Below, piece after piece: positions 47,278 to 58,975 of a DNA stretch of 64,000 nucleotides. The notes below the pieces were generated by a model. The model saw nothing but the letters and a program-made list of their open reading frames with translations. It was not told the origin of the DNA and ran no database searches. Within the stretch, counting starts at the first letter, position 1; every line of letters starts with the position of its first letter. Source of the DNA: Caprimulgus europaeus (Eukaryota; Chordata; Aves; Caprimulgiformes; Caprimulgidae); contig OU015544.1 in the NCBI GenBank assembly GCA_907165065.1, forward strand, positions 1,364,001 to 1,428,000, in the 5' to 3' direction. The translations under genes were made by a program, and so were the position numbers.

Positions 47278-47739
47278 GCAACCACCACCCCCAGCGTGCG
47301 GCCCGGTGTGTGAAGAGCCTGCAGATGAACGGTCACGTACCAGGTGTGCTGACAGCAAAAGTTAAAACCAAAAAAAGACGACAATGCCCTTGTAATTGTG
47401 GGGAGAGGAGTGACTCCGTGCTAAAGTTGCCATATGCCCAGCAGTCGGATCTTCCACCACTGTGGTCAGTGCAGTCCGTGCCAGCGACCAAGGTGGGTTT
47501 CAGCATCGAACCCGTGAGCGTATTAGAAACCCTTGTGGCCAGTTCCCCAGCACTGAGGTGTCTGGAAATGGACAGGAGAATGAGGTGACTCGTGGGAGGT
47601 CCCTGGCTGGGACAGCAGCCAGTGCTCTCAGTGCAGACCCCACAGTGGGCAGGGACCTTGCCATCACTGTGTGTATCTGTCACACTTCCTCCCATCATTA
47701 CCTGCCTGGCTGGGGATTATCCTGGTTAGTTAGAAGCCG

Positions 47740-50700
47740 TCAGCTCAGGAATTTAATTTTTTTTTAATTAAGGGTTTGTTTGCTTGTATGCTTATTAAAT
47801 CTTATTAAAACCTTTGTGTATGGGGAGAGGTGGGAAAAACAGATATTTTCATGAACTTCTCTGAGCTCAGGGAAGTACCCTTGGTACTCCATAGTCGGCA
47901 AAGCCCAGCCTTGGTGCTGGGAAAAAGCAAGATCAGCTCAAAGTCTGAACAGATGTTTTTCATTATTATGAGAGCATGAAAACCCAACTTCCTGTTAGTT
48001 TATAGAGCTTAATTTAGTATTTTTCCTGATACCAGTCACACACTGTTCACTTGTGGGCCATCAGTGCTGGGCAGGAAGGTGTTCTTGTGTAAAAGTTATT
48101 TGCAATGTTTGCCTAATAGCTCTAATAGTTATGTGCTGGGTGAGGAAAAGGAGCTGGTACCAAAGAGAAGGGTAATTATTATAATAATAACATTCTTCAG
48201 GCTTCTTTTTCACAGTGTCTGAGAGAAGGAGGTGAGGTAAGGAGGTTCTGGTATCTGTTATTTAGGACAGCAACAGTATTTGGAAGCTGCAGGTCACGTT
48301 GCTCCTGCAGGTCCTACTCGTGGTTAATGACCTCGTAAGAAGAGCAGCGTGAGAATGGGAGGAGAGGAGTGTGTTGGTAGCTTCAGCTTTACCATGTTGT
48401 GTGTGGGCTGGTGAGGTTGGGAGTTGGTACATTGAGCTCACCAGGACCATAAACCAAATCTGCACGAAGGACTTGAGCTCTAGTTCTGCCAGTTGGTATC
48501 AGTCAAGGTCTGGTCCTGATGTGATGCGCATGGTGCTTCACCCACCCTGAGCCACACCCAAACATGGTGATCTAAAGAGGTTTTAAAGTGGAGGTGCTGC
48601 CTACACATGGCTTCTGTACCAGCAGGGAGTAATGAAGTTAGTATTAATAAGAATCAAGTCTGAAGAAAGTCTAAACCACTAAAGTCTAAAGTCTTTAAAA
48701 GCACTTTTACAGAAGTCTAAGACTTGTATAGCACGAGTAATGGGAGCAAAGTTTGTCTGGTGATGATACTCCAATGATCAAACTCAACCTTAAGAAAGAA
48801 GGAGAGGTTGTTGGCAGCTGCAAAGAGGAAAATACAAACTGTATTTTAAATTGTCTGTTCAGTTAAGCCTTGTAACAGTGAGAGATGTGGACGAAGCTGG
48901 AAATGTTTCTCACTCCTTTGTCTAACGCTTCCTTAACTGCTTAAAATCTGCTCTGATCATCCCTGCGCTGCATGCTTTCCTTCACCTGAGCCACATCACT
49001 GCATCTGCATGGCATAAAACGGTTTACAAAGCACATTTGAAGGCTGCTAGAGCCACCTTAATTACCACTCTGCACACCTCTCCGTTTCAGCCTCCAGCAG
49101 TGGAAACAGACTGTAGACTGGACCTGGTTTCATATTAAGATTTTAGGTTTCTTCTGCTGGCAGAGGGCAGGACCGTTCACATTGCAGGTGCATCCCTGGA
49201 GTGAGGAGCAGCTGGAACTGCAGACAGCAAACTGAGAAATTAATATAGCAAAGTCCATAAATTCCCAGCCAGAAGATACTCCTTTGCCTTCTCTTTAGAT
49301 GACGGTAGCTTTTGTTTTGACGCAGGAAAAAATGGTGCCTGGAGCTGTCCCTGGGTCCAAGCAGAGCTCAAGCACCTCTGCCTCTTCGGCACATTTTTTC
49401 CCAAGAAGAATTGCATTTCTTTAACATTGCAGAGAATTATGTAAAATTCCTTTTTTACCTCCCATTTCACCCACCCCTTAAAATAATCTCCTGGATATTA
49501 AATTTAAGGTGAGGTTTTTAAGAGATAAGCTGTTTATCTGAGCCGGTGGTCCAAGTTCCACCCATTTCGGTGGCAGCTTGGGAGAAGTCACACCTTTTCC
49601 TGCCCTCACCTCCCTCCAAGTGAAGCTGCTCTGAAGGTTTCTCCAAACAGCGTGTCTGGCTAAGGACCAAAATCCCCAGACCCTTCAATAGGTTTTTCTC
49701 TATTGATGTCTAGAATAACTGCTTGAGCAATAAGAACATCTTGAACATTGGATTTAAATACCAATTGTCCTGTTCTCAACTGCTCGCTGGTCCATGCATG
49801 GAGTTGGAGACAGGCTTTAATACTTCAGGGTCATTGCCTTGAAAATGAGTCATCATAAAGGGACAGAGAGGAGAGAAAAGGGAAAAAAAAAAACCAAACC
49901 TACCAGTCTCTCCGGAGCTCTTTGCATTTTGGGGTGATACTGCAGCAACGGAGCTCCTGAGCGATGGCTTCTGCTGTGGACAGACCACAGCTGCAGCACC
50001 TGGGAAGTGTGGTGAGAATAATTACTCACAAGAGTAAAGAGGTATAACACAAACACGTGTGGAAGAAAGCATGGATAACCCTATAGGAGGAAGAACGTGG
50101 ATAACCCTATAGGAAATGTACGTGTCTGAGTTGGCCGGAGCACGGCGGCTGGTCCGCTTGTGCCTTACGCCTCTGTAGATACCATTTTGAACTGTAAAGC
50201 TGTTAACTGGGAGCTGGGGGTTGCAAAGAACTTGAAGAGCTTAGACTCCTTAAAGCACAAAGCCACTAAAATGTCAATGTTTTTCAGTCACATTTAGTAG
50301 GAGGATTTCAAGCTGATAATGAAGTGACTTCCAAGTCCTCCTTTGCCCAGGAGCGATAATATGCCGTCGCTGCAGTGATGCCCTCAAGGTTTCTGGGCTC
50401 GGCGTCTCAGTCCTCTCCCCTGACCTTTTTGATGCGGTGGGTTAGGAAATGCCCCGCGGCAGCTCCTCCAGCCAGGCAGCGGGAAGTTCCCTGTCCCTGC
50501 CAGCACAGGCTGGTGTGCTCGGAGAGCGGCGGGGCCTCTCTGAGAGGGACATTCACTCACCACTGCGAGACACGTCAGTGGAGGAGACTTTCCTGCCCTC
50601 TGATAACCTTCTCCTCTGATTAATTATCTTCTCTTTTACATAGTTGCTTCTTGCATAGATATTTTTTTTTAGCTCCAGCCTCCAGACGTGAGTTCTTTTT

Positions 50701-51640
50701 ATGCTTTTGTTCATCATCAAGGATCTGCTTTTTAATAATACTGATACAGATAGTTTAGATCATTCATAAAAACTCAAGCAAGCGGTTTAACCAAATAGCT
50801 CATTTTCTGTACCATCGAAGCAACTGAAATGAGGCTTGAAGCAAATCAGTGCCACTTTGCTGATCTTTAAATATCTGCCCTGATGCGGTTCCATCTGACC
50901 TGCCCGTGTTCGTTCAGCAGCAGGTGGCTGAAATTCAGAGCTTCTGTGCTGGGTGACGGCTTGGGTACGCTGAATTCACAGGTATTCCTTCCCCCACAGT
51001 GTTCCTTTCATTTATACTTACCTTGTTTATTAAAAATCAATGGTAGATGTTTGGCTCCAGGCTTTAAAATGAGAAATGCTTTCATCGGAGCGATCAACTT
51101 AGTATTAAACAGAATTACTTGCTTTTAGGAAGCAATTTGGTTGAGATTCTCTTTCATCCCCATCAGCTGCACTCACTTGAAGCTTGTAACTCTCTGTGTT
51201 TTGCCAGTTACTAAATTAGGGAGAATCCAAATTACATACTGAGTTGGAGTGTTGGATGGTGGGAGGTATAGTTTTCATAGGGCACATTTGAGAAGTATAG
51301 CGGATGCCTTGAAGCTGCTTTAGAAAGGGAACGGTTTTTAAGTAGAGTAAATAATCAGCCACCAGCTTTGGCTTTTTTGGTTTGGGTTTTTTTGAATAAA
51401 CTTGAACTTTTCTTAGAATAAACTGTTTGCCTTTGAGAAGTTTCCCAGTTTTCTGTACAGTGGAATAACTGCAAAAGGGTTATTGCACTCGAAACGACAC
51501 AGAGTGATAATTTGGAGACAAACAAGGCTTTGTCTCACTGATGCATAAAGTAATTACTGGGCAAAAGTGCCTCATTCTCATTTTAAAAACCGTGGCCTGA
51601 GAGTGGTAAATAGCTGAAAAATGGCTCGTTGACTGTACAT
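47740..51640. other. Gene-free intron after the short-isoform 3' region
   Basis: About 3.9 kb of mostly unique, moderately AT-rich intron with a TAA-type simple repeat at 48178-48191, an A-run at 49888 and the duplication at 50061. I see no exon or transposon. Confidence 0.5.
50061..50111 (+). repeat. About 25-bp tandem duplication
   Basis: GGAAGAAAGCATGGATAACC and its continuation CTATA are followed by a near copy, with TGGATAACCCTATAGGA exact in both. Confidence 0.9.
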
Positions 51641-52606
51641 AAAGTGGAAGTGCCAAGTTTTAAATTAACTATGTTTGGGGTTTATTGTTTTGTTGAAATT
51701 CCAAAGCAGAAATATTTGTTCATAGCATCCATCTGCAAAGAGGCGCCCGGGGCGAAGCGCTTTCGGGTGTCTGGTGTGGAGAGTTCTCCTCCGAGCTCTC
51801 ACCACGCACTGGGGATGTTGGGCAGGGGGTGGCTGTGCCTTGAAGAACGCAGCGAGCTGCTTAATGAGGTTTCCGTTGTGCATGATGTGCTCTGTCTGAA
51901 GTTCGCTAATTTTCTGACCTGGTGAAATAGATTTTCATAAGCTTGATGTAACGCGGCATAGAGAGACAAAGGGAAGCACTTAATGGGGCTGTCACAGTGA
52001 AGGGCTCTGAGCAGGCTTGGAGATGCTGAAAGTGTTATTAGAATTGATCAAAAGCTTAGGGGAGAAATTCTCCGTTTCCACAGAGCTCTGCCCTGCACCT
52101 TGCCGGGTCCCTTCTCTTTGCTGTTGGGGTCTCCCACTTCTGTACAGACCAACCAGGGTCACTGGTGGGACACGCAAGGTGTTTCAAGCAGGACTTGTAG
52201 CTGCCTCCACATTCACTTCCCACGGACTTGGGAGAGCTTGGATAGAGTCTGCAATTAATCCCAAACGGTTAAATTGCTACTAAACAATGATAAGATGTTC
52301 GGAATGATTTGGTAGAATCCCAGTCTTTCACCAATTCTAGGTAAAATTTGATTTCTCTAGGTCTATGTTCTTCTCTGAATGCTGAGCATTTAGTCATTCA
52401 TCTAAAGCTTGAAATGGTAGCAGGTTTTTTTCTTTCTATTCTTATTTTCTTATAGAAAGGGAGGGGGAGTCTGAGACAGAGAGGTCTGAAAGATGAAGGT
52501 TTTAAACATAAAGGGATTGTTTTGGGATGGAGCTTTCCCTTGTGCGTGCTCACGGTTAAAGACTACATTTTTGTCCAGTAAATTGGACCCACGCCTGCCT
52601 GCCTTC

Positions 52607-52626
52607 AAAAAAAAAAAAAAAAAAAA
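52607..52626 (+). repeat. A20 homopolymer
   Basis: Twenty A residues after CTGCCTTC. I see no retrocopied gene upstream of it and no obvious target-site duplication. Confidence 0.85.
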
Positions 52627-53437
52627 GCTGCCAGGCTCTTCTGCTTCGTGGTTTTGAGTCTGTGATACTTTTGAAATGAAGCCTAAAGATCCTACAAAGA
52701 GGATAACACTGCCTAATGGAAAGAATAATGCAAGCGAGAACCCATTTGAAATGACAGCTGTGAGCCTGGCGAAGCTTTTCTGTGCTGATCAAAGCTGCTG
52801 GGAACGCTGTTTGAAGAGGGGATATCAGTTTCCCCCTCTCCTTTTCCCACTCATCCCGCAGATGATTTTATATTCCAGACTTGGCACTTTTTTCCTGGGA
52901 GATCAAGTGAACCTCCTAAATGACCGGCGTTCAGATCAGCGCCCTGGGGAGCACCACTGGTGTAAGAGGTGAAGAGTTTTGGGGGATATCACCTCAGGGT
53001 GGATCCCCCTCGTGGATAGGACCCTCCAAAATGCCCCACAGGGACCTGGTGACCTGGTGAGAGCTGCAGTATTCATCTCTTCTGCCAATGTGTGCAAATG
53101 CTCCAAAGAACCTGTAAACAGAGAGGAAGGATTTGTTTCCTAGGTGTAGCTTTGTGGTGGCATTTATTTTATTCTCCATGCTTGTGCCATAATTTTGGTT
53201 ATTTTCTGAAGTCCGTTGCTGGAGTCAGATGATGATTGGAGCAGCTCAGCTTTTGGTTTTTTTCTTGTTTTAAATCCCTGTGCTTATTGCTACAGTCCAA
53301 ACGTGCGACCGCGTGTGCCCCAGGTGCTTTAGCCATTAGAAGCAGAGAAAACTCTTAGCACAGTATTTTTGATGTAAGAGCCAATTTCATGATCTTTGTG
53401 ACTTCTGAGTTTGATTCCTGTTGCCCGGCTGTGTGTA

Positions 53438-53520
53438 GAGGACTTGTCAGTGTTGGGTTCATGATGGGACTCGATGGTCTGAGAGGTCTTTTCCAATCCA
53501 GGCAGTGCTGGGATTCTGGC
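53438..53520 (+). mobile_element. CR1 LINE 3' end, sense
   Basis: GACTTGTCAGTGTTGGGTTC, GGGACTCGATGGTCTGAGAG and CTTTTCCAATCCAGG form a short CR1 tail of the 6718 subfamily. Confidence 0.85.
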
Positions 53521-56500
53521 CCGGCTCGGGCAGCGTTGCTCTGGGCAGGTTTGTTCACAAAGCCCCTGGAAGATCTGCTAAATCCCGGGCTCTCGGTGTT
53601 CTCTGCTCGGCAATGCCGAGTGCGGGGCGCGGGGCTGGGCGCTGCCTGCCCAGGTGGGTGCCACCCCTTCATCCCCCCCTTCTCCCTAACTTGCTTGTGC
53701 CGTGGAGAAGGCAGGTACTTGCCAGCAGCCAAGGACTAAATGTGTGACCTTAGGGCAAAGCATTTAAAACCAGATGTGTCCATCTTCGAGGCCGCTTCAG
53801 TATTTAAGGTGAAACTATTGATGCAAGAAGCAGAAAAACTTATCTGTGAAAAATTGAACTCCAGATACCGGCGTCAGCTCGTTCAGAGCAATAAGAGAGC
53901 ATGAAATTGATGTGAATCCTCAGGGCTTTCCTGGACAGTGTGTAAGCTCATTGCAAAACAGTTATTGTAAAATAGCTTCTAATTGCAGCGCCTAAAGTGA
54001 GCGCTTCGGTCCTTTCAAACAGCTTCGCTATCTGGTTTTCTCTAGGCAGTTATAAGCAGTGAACACACCAAGAAGGACAGGGATAGTTTTGGCAGGAATT
54101 GGAGCATCTTAAACAAACCCAGTGAATGAATTGATCTCTCCCTCCACCCCTTTTGATTTTCCAGTTGACTTGGGAGAGCAGAGGACTCGGAGGGAGCTGG
54201 GCTGACACTGGCTGTGCTCCCAGCCTGGCCAACGGTTCCTTCTGGGGGCCTGGAAACCAGCTGAAGTGCCTGTGGATGCTTTCCTCTTCACTGGAGAGCT
54301 GCAGATACTCGATCTCAAGTTTTAATAAAGTGGTGTGACAGCGCAGGCAGAAGGGTGATAGAGGCAGGAGTTTCTTGCAATCCACAAAGTAGGTTCAGGG
54401 TTCATTGCAGTGTCACTGTGATGCTGTTCTTTGAAGCCTTCACTGGTGTAGAAGTTTATGAACAATGGGAGGGAATAGCAGAGCGTGAGCCAAGTGCTTC
54501 AGTAGTGCTGTAGGGTTGGTAGGAGGGGAATTACAGAGGTCAGTGGTGGAGCTTGAGACCAGAACCCACAAGAGCCCGGCTGCGCCCTTGGCTGTCTGCA
54601 GATGTCTTCCTCGAGTCACTTTGCTTCTTTGCGCCTCGTTTTACCCCATGTGTGATGCAGGGACAGTGTTGGCCGCTGATGGCTGTGGGGAGGTCGGGAG
54701 CAAACAGCCCCATAAGTACAGCAGGAAGGGAGCCCGGCTGTGAGACGCCGCGCGGTGTGAACGCGCTCAGCAGTGTGGTGGTGGGGAAATCTGTTTTCAG
54801 CTGAACGAGCTGATGAATGCAGTGCCTGGCAAATGTCATTTCAGCGGGGGGATTGATTACTTTCGGTACGTTGGATTGATTTAGGGATCCTCTGGTGATG
54901 GAAGCAGCCTGTGAGTCCGTATCAGTGAGCAGGCTTTTGCCAATCTTGATAATCAATCCCTGTTTCCATGTCCCAGTTCTGCAGCAGGGCCGCTGCCGCT
55001 CCGCGTCCGCCTGCCCGGCCGACCGCAGCCTTCCCGGGCTGAGCGTGAGCAGCACATCACACTTGAGTTGTTTGGAGTGCCATGGCACACAGATGCTTTT
55101 ATCTCAGAATTGGAATAATAACTTTCTTTGGGGGTGGAGGGATTAATTTTTCACACATCTGTCCACTGGAATGCAATAACAGATCCTTTGTTCAGGCTCT
55201 TTCTGTGGAGTGCCTTCTCCACCCTTGTTATTTCATTCTTCTTTTGCATGGCAAAACTTTTTGTCCTGCATTTCAAATAGATACTGAGTGTCCCTGGCAG
55301 TCGAACAAGAGAAACAAACTTTCCAGCCCTGGTTTTTATGCTGATTTCAGGGGATGTGTGGTGATTTGAAGGGGATTTGATTGGTTTTGGCAGAGGCATT
55401 TTACTCTGTGGAATATCCATGGCTCCTCTGATCCCTTATGGAAAGTTTAGGGAGCCCCTGAAGCCTCCAAAGGAGAGATGTGCTGGTGGCTAGCTGGTCC
55501 TGGCTGTGCCTTGGGAACGCTGAGGATGCTGCTCTCGGGACATGTGCTGTGGTGGGCAGGGACGGGCGGAGGAGAGGCTGTAGGGACAGTGCCAGCTCTA
55601 CTCTCTCTGACCCACAGCGGGAGGGCTTGGGGCTTGGCCTGGGCATGGCTCTGCATGAAAGCAAAACCCCAGAGCCCCTGCCCTTGTCCTGCAGATGCTT
55701 TCCCTGCTGTTTGGAGGTTGGTTTGACTCAAACACCAAGGTCTTCTCACTCCAGGATATCACAGCTCCAGCCCTAAACATGTATCAGGGGACCCAACCAG
55801 GGTTGATGGCTCCATCACTGACAAGAGGGAATTTAGGTCTTGGGTATTGGGTTATAATGTCCCCCAAGTCTGGATGTGCTTCCTCCAGCATCCCACTCCA
55901 CAGAAATTGTAGAGGTTCATCAACATAATAAAAACAAACTGATTCACATCAGCTTTAAGGCGGAGGAGTTGCTGTGCTGTGCGTGGGCTCTGCGCCTGGG
56001 GAGCAGCAGCAGACAGCAGCCTGGGGTAGCTGTGCATACATTTACCTATACTATTTTTTTTTTCCCCAACAGCCCTATTACCATATTTAAATGCAAGTAT
56101 GTCTTTTTTTAATTGATGTTTTAAGTAGCTTCAAGTCACTCTCGCCTAGTTGTTCTCTGCTCCTTTCCCCCTGGTAGATTACCTGTAGCTGAGATGATAG
56201 TGCTAGAGGTAGCGGGCTCGTAGTCTGCTTATTCCTCGGGGTCTCACTCTCGTTTCTCTCGCTTGCTGTTCTCTTTTCTGTTGCCTCAGTTGTTTTTCTG
56301 TGGTTCCTCAGCATTGCAAAGCAGCTGTGATCAAAGTCCTGGGGCAGGTCCCGTGGTGGTGACTACCCCGGGGTTGTCCTGTCGGGCTCCAGGAGCTCCC
56401 CAGAGACCAGGAATCTCCAAGAGCTTTGTTGACTTTGCAGCAAGAGGGTTTGGGGTTCTTGCTGGTCACCTGGACCTTGCCATTGCTCTCTTAAAATACT

Positions 56501-57224
56501 TATGTTTAAAGTCAGAGCCTCTGGCAGATCTTTTGAATATTAATAAGTAAAGACACTGAATCTGCAATCTTGCTAGCAGCATTTCATTCATCTGTAAGGG
56601 CTCGGTCCCCCTGTAGCAGGGTGTGTGTCTTAGAGCTCCTTGATCTGCGGCTGGTTTGCTTTCAAAAGCTTTTTTTCTTTCTTTTTTAAATTACATTCCA
56701 GTGATTTTTTTTTTTTCCTGCTTGATCCCAGCAAATCTGTGATCTTGACAGGAGGACCTCCTCATATTTTCCATTACCGCTGTGTCTGTAGATCAGCACG
56801 TTATTATCACTTGCAAATAAGCAGAGGAGAGAATTCCCGGGTTGTTTTGTGAAGCGGTCTGACCCTGGCCGTGCGAGAGGACGGAGATGCTAAGCCGAGC
56901 GCTGTGGGCTGTGCCGCCAGCCTGTCCGCCCCGGCACCTCGGCTTCCGTGGTGTGCCATGGCCGAGCGCCCTGGCAGCAGCACGTGCCGCCACCTTCCTC
57001 TTCTGCCAAGGGCATTTGAGCCACCTTCGTGCTGGCAGAGACCACCGGCAGCGGGGACCTGGCGAGGGCTCGGCTCCTTCTAAAACTGGCGCCTGTTGAT
57101 GGCTCGGAGAGCCGGGACGGTGACCTCTGGCCACGCCGTGCCCTCGGCGGCCACCCCGTGCCCCGCAGAGATCACGGTACCCGCTGGCTTCTTTCTTTAC
57201 CCTTCTCCTTTTCTCCATGGCCAG

Positions 57225-57287
57225 GTTTTCCGGCAGCGGCTTATGGACCAGTAGCAGCGGCAGCCGTGGCGGCAGCAAGAGGATCAG
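57225..57287 (+). CDS. MSI2: MSI2 exon: Ala-rich segment
   Basis: A 63-base exon with two bases completing a Gly codon, 20 codons, and one G of the next. It encodes FPAAAYGPVAAAAVAAARGS, identical to mammalian MSI2 as I remember it (about residues 244-263) and the segment that best separates MSI2 from MSI1. It opens the C-terminal low-complexity region of the long isoforms. The acceptor is a C/T-rich tract ending GGCCAG at 57224; the donor is GTAGGG at 57288. In mammals the next exon is either an 18-residue cassette beginning VLNSY or one beginning with GSNPARP; neither is recognisable before 64000. The frame reads on past the donor as GRGARGR and stays open to about 57385. Confidence 0.95.
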
Positions 57288-57428
57288 GTAGGGGGGCCCG
57301 TGGAAGAGCAAACCCTCAGAGTGCAGGGTCAGGTAAAAGCTCTGTCGGTATTCTGTGTGGCTGCAGCTCTCCATCATTTCTCTGATTTTTCCTCACACTT
57401 ATCCTGGGGACCTGAAAACAAACGATCC

Positions 57429-57466
57429 AAAATAAATAAATAAATAAATGGATAAAGAAATAAATG
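57429..57466 (+). repeat. TAAA tetranucleotide repeat
   Basis: About five AAAT/TAAA units, interrupted once, within 140 bases of the Ala-rich exon donor. Confidence 0.85.
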
Positions 57467-57641
57467 ACCCCAAACCAAACCCAAACTACAAGCAGAGGCC
57501 ACGTGGCCTGGAGCATCTTGCAGGAGATTGGTGTAAGAACTGCCAAAACCAGGGTAGATATTCCGATTTGTTTCTTTATTTATTCCTTTATTATGTTGGT
57601 TTCTTTGTTTCTTTGCTTTAAATTCGAGGTTATAAAGGACA

Positions 57642-57674
57642 CCCCCCCCCCAAAAAAAAAACAAACAAAAAAAA
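57642..57674 (+). repeat. C10A10 homopolymer junction and A-rich tract
   Basis: Ten C residues are followed directly by ten A residues and more A-rich sequence. The lengths may be affected by sequencing or slippage. Confidence 0.85.
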
Positions 57675-57715
57675 ATTGATGTTTTCAAAAAAAAGCTTTG
57701 GTTTCTCATGGGAAG

Positions 57716-57965
57716 CTGGTGCTGGGGCGAGGCGGCGGCGGCCGCCCCGGGTGTTCCCGCCACGCCTGGGGCCGCTCTCACCTCCTTGGCCGCAGCCGGC
57801 GCGAGGGTCGGTCTTCACGGGACACCCTCATGGCGAGGGGACCGTGTCCCCTTGGGGACAACGTCTGCCCACACGGGGTGGACGCTGCCACTCATGCTGC
57901 CGGCACCGAGGGGCAGCTGGCAGATCGCCGGCCCTGCCCGCTCCCAGCCCCGCCTGCCTCCCTGA
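57716..57965. promoter_or_regulatory. CpG-rich patch downstream of the Ala-rich exon
   Basis: GAGGCGGCGGCGGCCGCCCC and following CpG-rich sequence spans about 250 bases, starting some 430 bases after the exon. Regulatory activity is a guess from composition. Confidence 0.3.
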
Positions 57966-58711
57966 GGAACGCCAAAGCTTTTCCTTCCCGTCCTTCTGAA
58001 AACTTTTATTTTTTTCCCCTTAAGGGAAATAAATAAATTGTTGCCAATTGCCGTTATCACCTTTAGGTTTTAAATTTAGCCAAAGACGTGAATTAGTGCT
58101 TTGCTCAGGTAATTAAGAGTTCAGAGCAGCCATCAGTGAGCAGCGGTGCCTGCCGCCGCCAGCCCCACATCCCTGCGTGTCCCACGGCTGCCGGGCCCGG
58201 CTCGGCTCCTCGAGCAGAGGACATGGCGGTGGCACTGGTGGTGGTGGCGGTGGCTTTCCAGCTCACTCATGGTGCAGTCCTGAAGCGAGGGTTTCTCGGT
58301 GGCTTTTCTGGCAATCCCAGTGGGTTAACTGGGCTCTTCCCAAAAAAGCCCCGACCAAACCGCTGCGTGAGGGGCGAGGAGGCGGGCGCAGGCCCAGGTG
58401 TGTCTCGAGTGAGAGCCCGATGCCGTGGAGGCCAAAGACACCAGGAGAACTCCGTTCCATGCAAACTGGCACTGCTTGCAGGCTACAAAGGATTCTCTGT
58501 ACCAGTTTCATCTTGTGGCATGTCGAGAGCGCCTAAGGGGTGACTTGCCAGACTGGTTGTGGGGATTCCCCATCTCCCAGCTTCTCCTACTGCCCCTTCA
58601 TGGAGGGGGGGAAAAAAATAAAATTAAAAAAAAAGAGAGATTGGTTTTGCATATGATTTTGGGAAAAGAGACTTCATTGTTTCTGCCTTTTCCTCATGTT
58701 TTGCCCTTCAG

Positions 58712-58738
58712 GTTTTGTTTTACGTGCAAACAGAGCTG
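58712..58738 (+). other. Possible 27-base microexon
   Basis: A long pyrimidine tract ending CCCTTCAG at 58711 is followed after 27 bases by GTGAGT at 58739, a strong donor. Its length is a multiple of three and, entered after the exon at 57225, it adds nine residues (read-out GFVLRANRAG across the junctions) with no stop. I do not know such an exon in Musashi, and chance is a live explanation. Confidence 0.2.
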
Positions 58739-58896
58739 GTGAGTTGCCCCTTAGCGAGGCACAGAGGGTTTGGCTGGATTAACGTTGCTTCCCTGATTAT
58801 TATTTTTTTTTTTAATCGGAGTGCTTTTGGTGCCCATTACAACTGAACTGAGCATTGATCAATTCTGTGCCTGAAAATCATTTGTCTTTAATTTGA

Positions 58897-58975
58897 GTGT
58901 TTTTTGGTTTTTCTTTTGTTGGGTTTTCCGTTTTGTTTTGGTTTCTTCGTTTTTGGTTTTGTTTTTTTATTTGAA
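58897..58975 (+). repeat. T/G low-complexity tract
   Basis: Runs of T broken by GG and G, in GTTTT-like units. No feature beyond low complexity. Confidence 0.8.

Larger units (their letters stand above)
45740..47290 (+). other. MSI2: Probable 3' UTR of the short MSI2 isoform
   Basis: The 1.5 kb after the alternative stop is rich in T runs and AT, as in many long 3' UTRs, and contains a GA-repeat at 45787-45801. It is interrupted by a CpG-rich patch at 46290-46530, which is odd for a UTR. Possible polyadenylation hexamers occur at 46880 (ATTAAA), 47162, 47264 and 47272 (AATAAA). The 3' end is a guess; the UTR could be much shorter or longer. Confidence 0.4.
42177..57224 (+). other. MSI2: MSI2 intron spanning the alternative terminal exon
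   Basis: When the gene is spliced to the Ala-rich exon, this is a 15,048-base intron; otherwise transcription may end inside it after 45699. It contains CR1 fragments (43228 and 53438), a 21-base minisatellite (44371), the alternative terminal exon with its probable 3' UTR (45699 to about 47290), a CpG-rich patch (46290-46530), AT-rich blocks (47740-48200 and 50640-51640), a 26-base duplication (50061) and an A20 run (52607). In 54050-57180 I see nothing specific apart from GC-rich sequence approaching the next exon. Confidence 0.85.

Noticed and set aside
52607..52626. A20 run as the tail of a processed pseudogene
   Set aside because: No gene-like sequence precedes it and no flanking duplication is evident.
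56793..57377. Minus-strand open frame of 194 codons overlapping the Ala-rich exon
   Set aside because: It is the antisense shadow of a GC-rich coding exon and flank, with no independent support.
57029..57385. Plus-strand frame of 118 codons covering the Ala-rich exon and both intron flanks
   Set aside because: The exon boundaries at 57225 and 57287 agree with the known protein. The flanking residues are intronic, apart from the possible GRGA extension reported separately.
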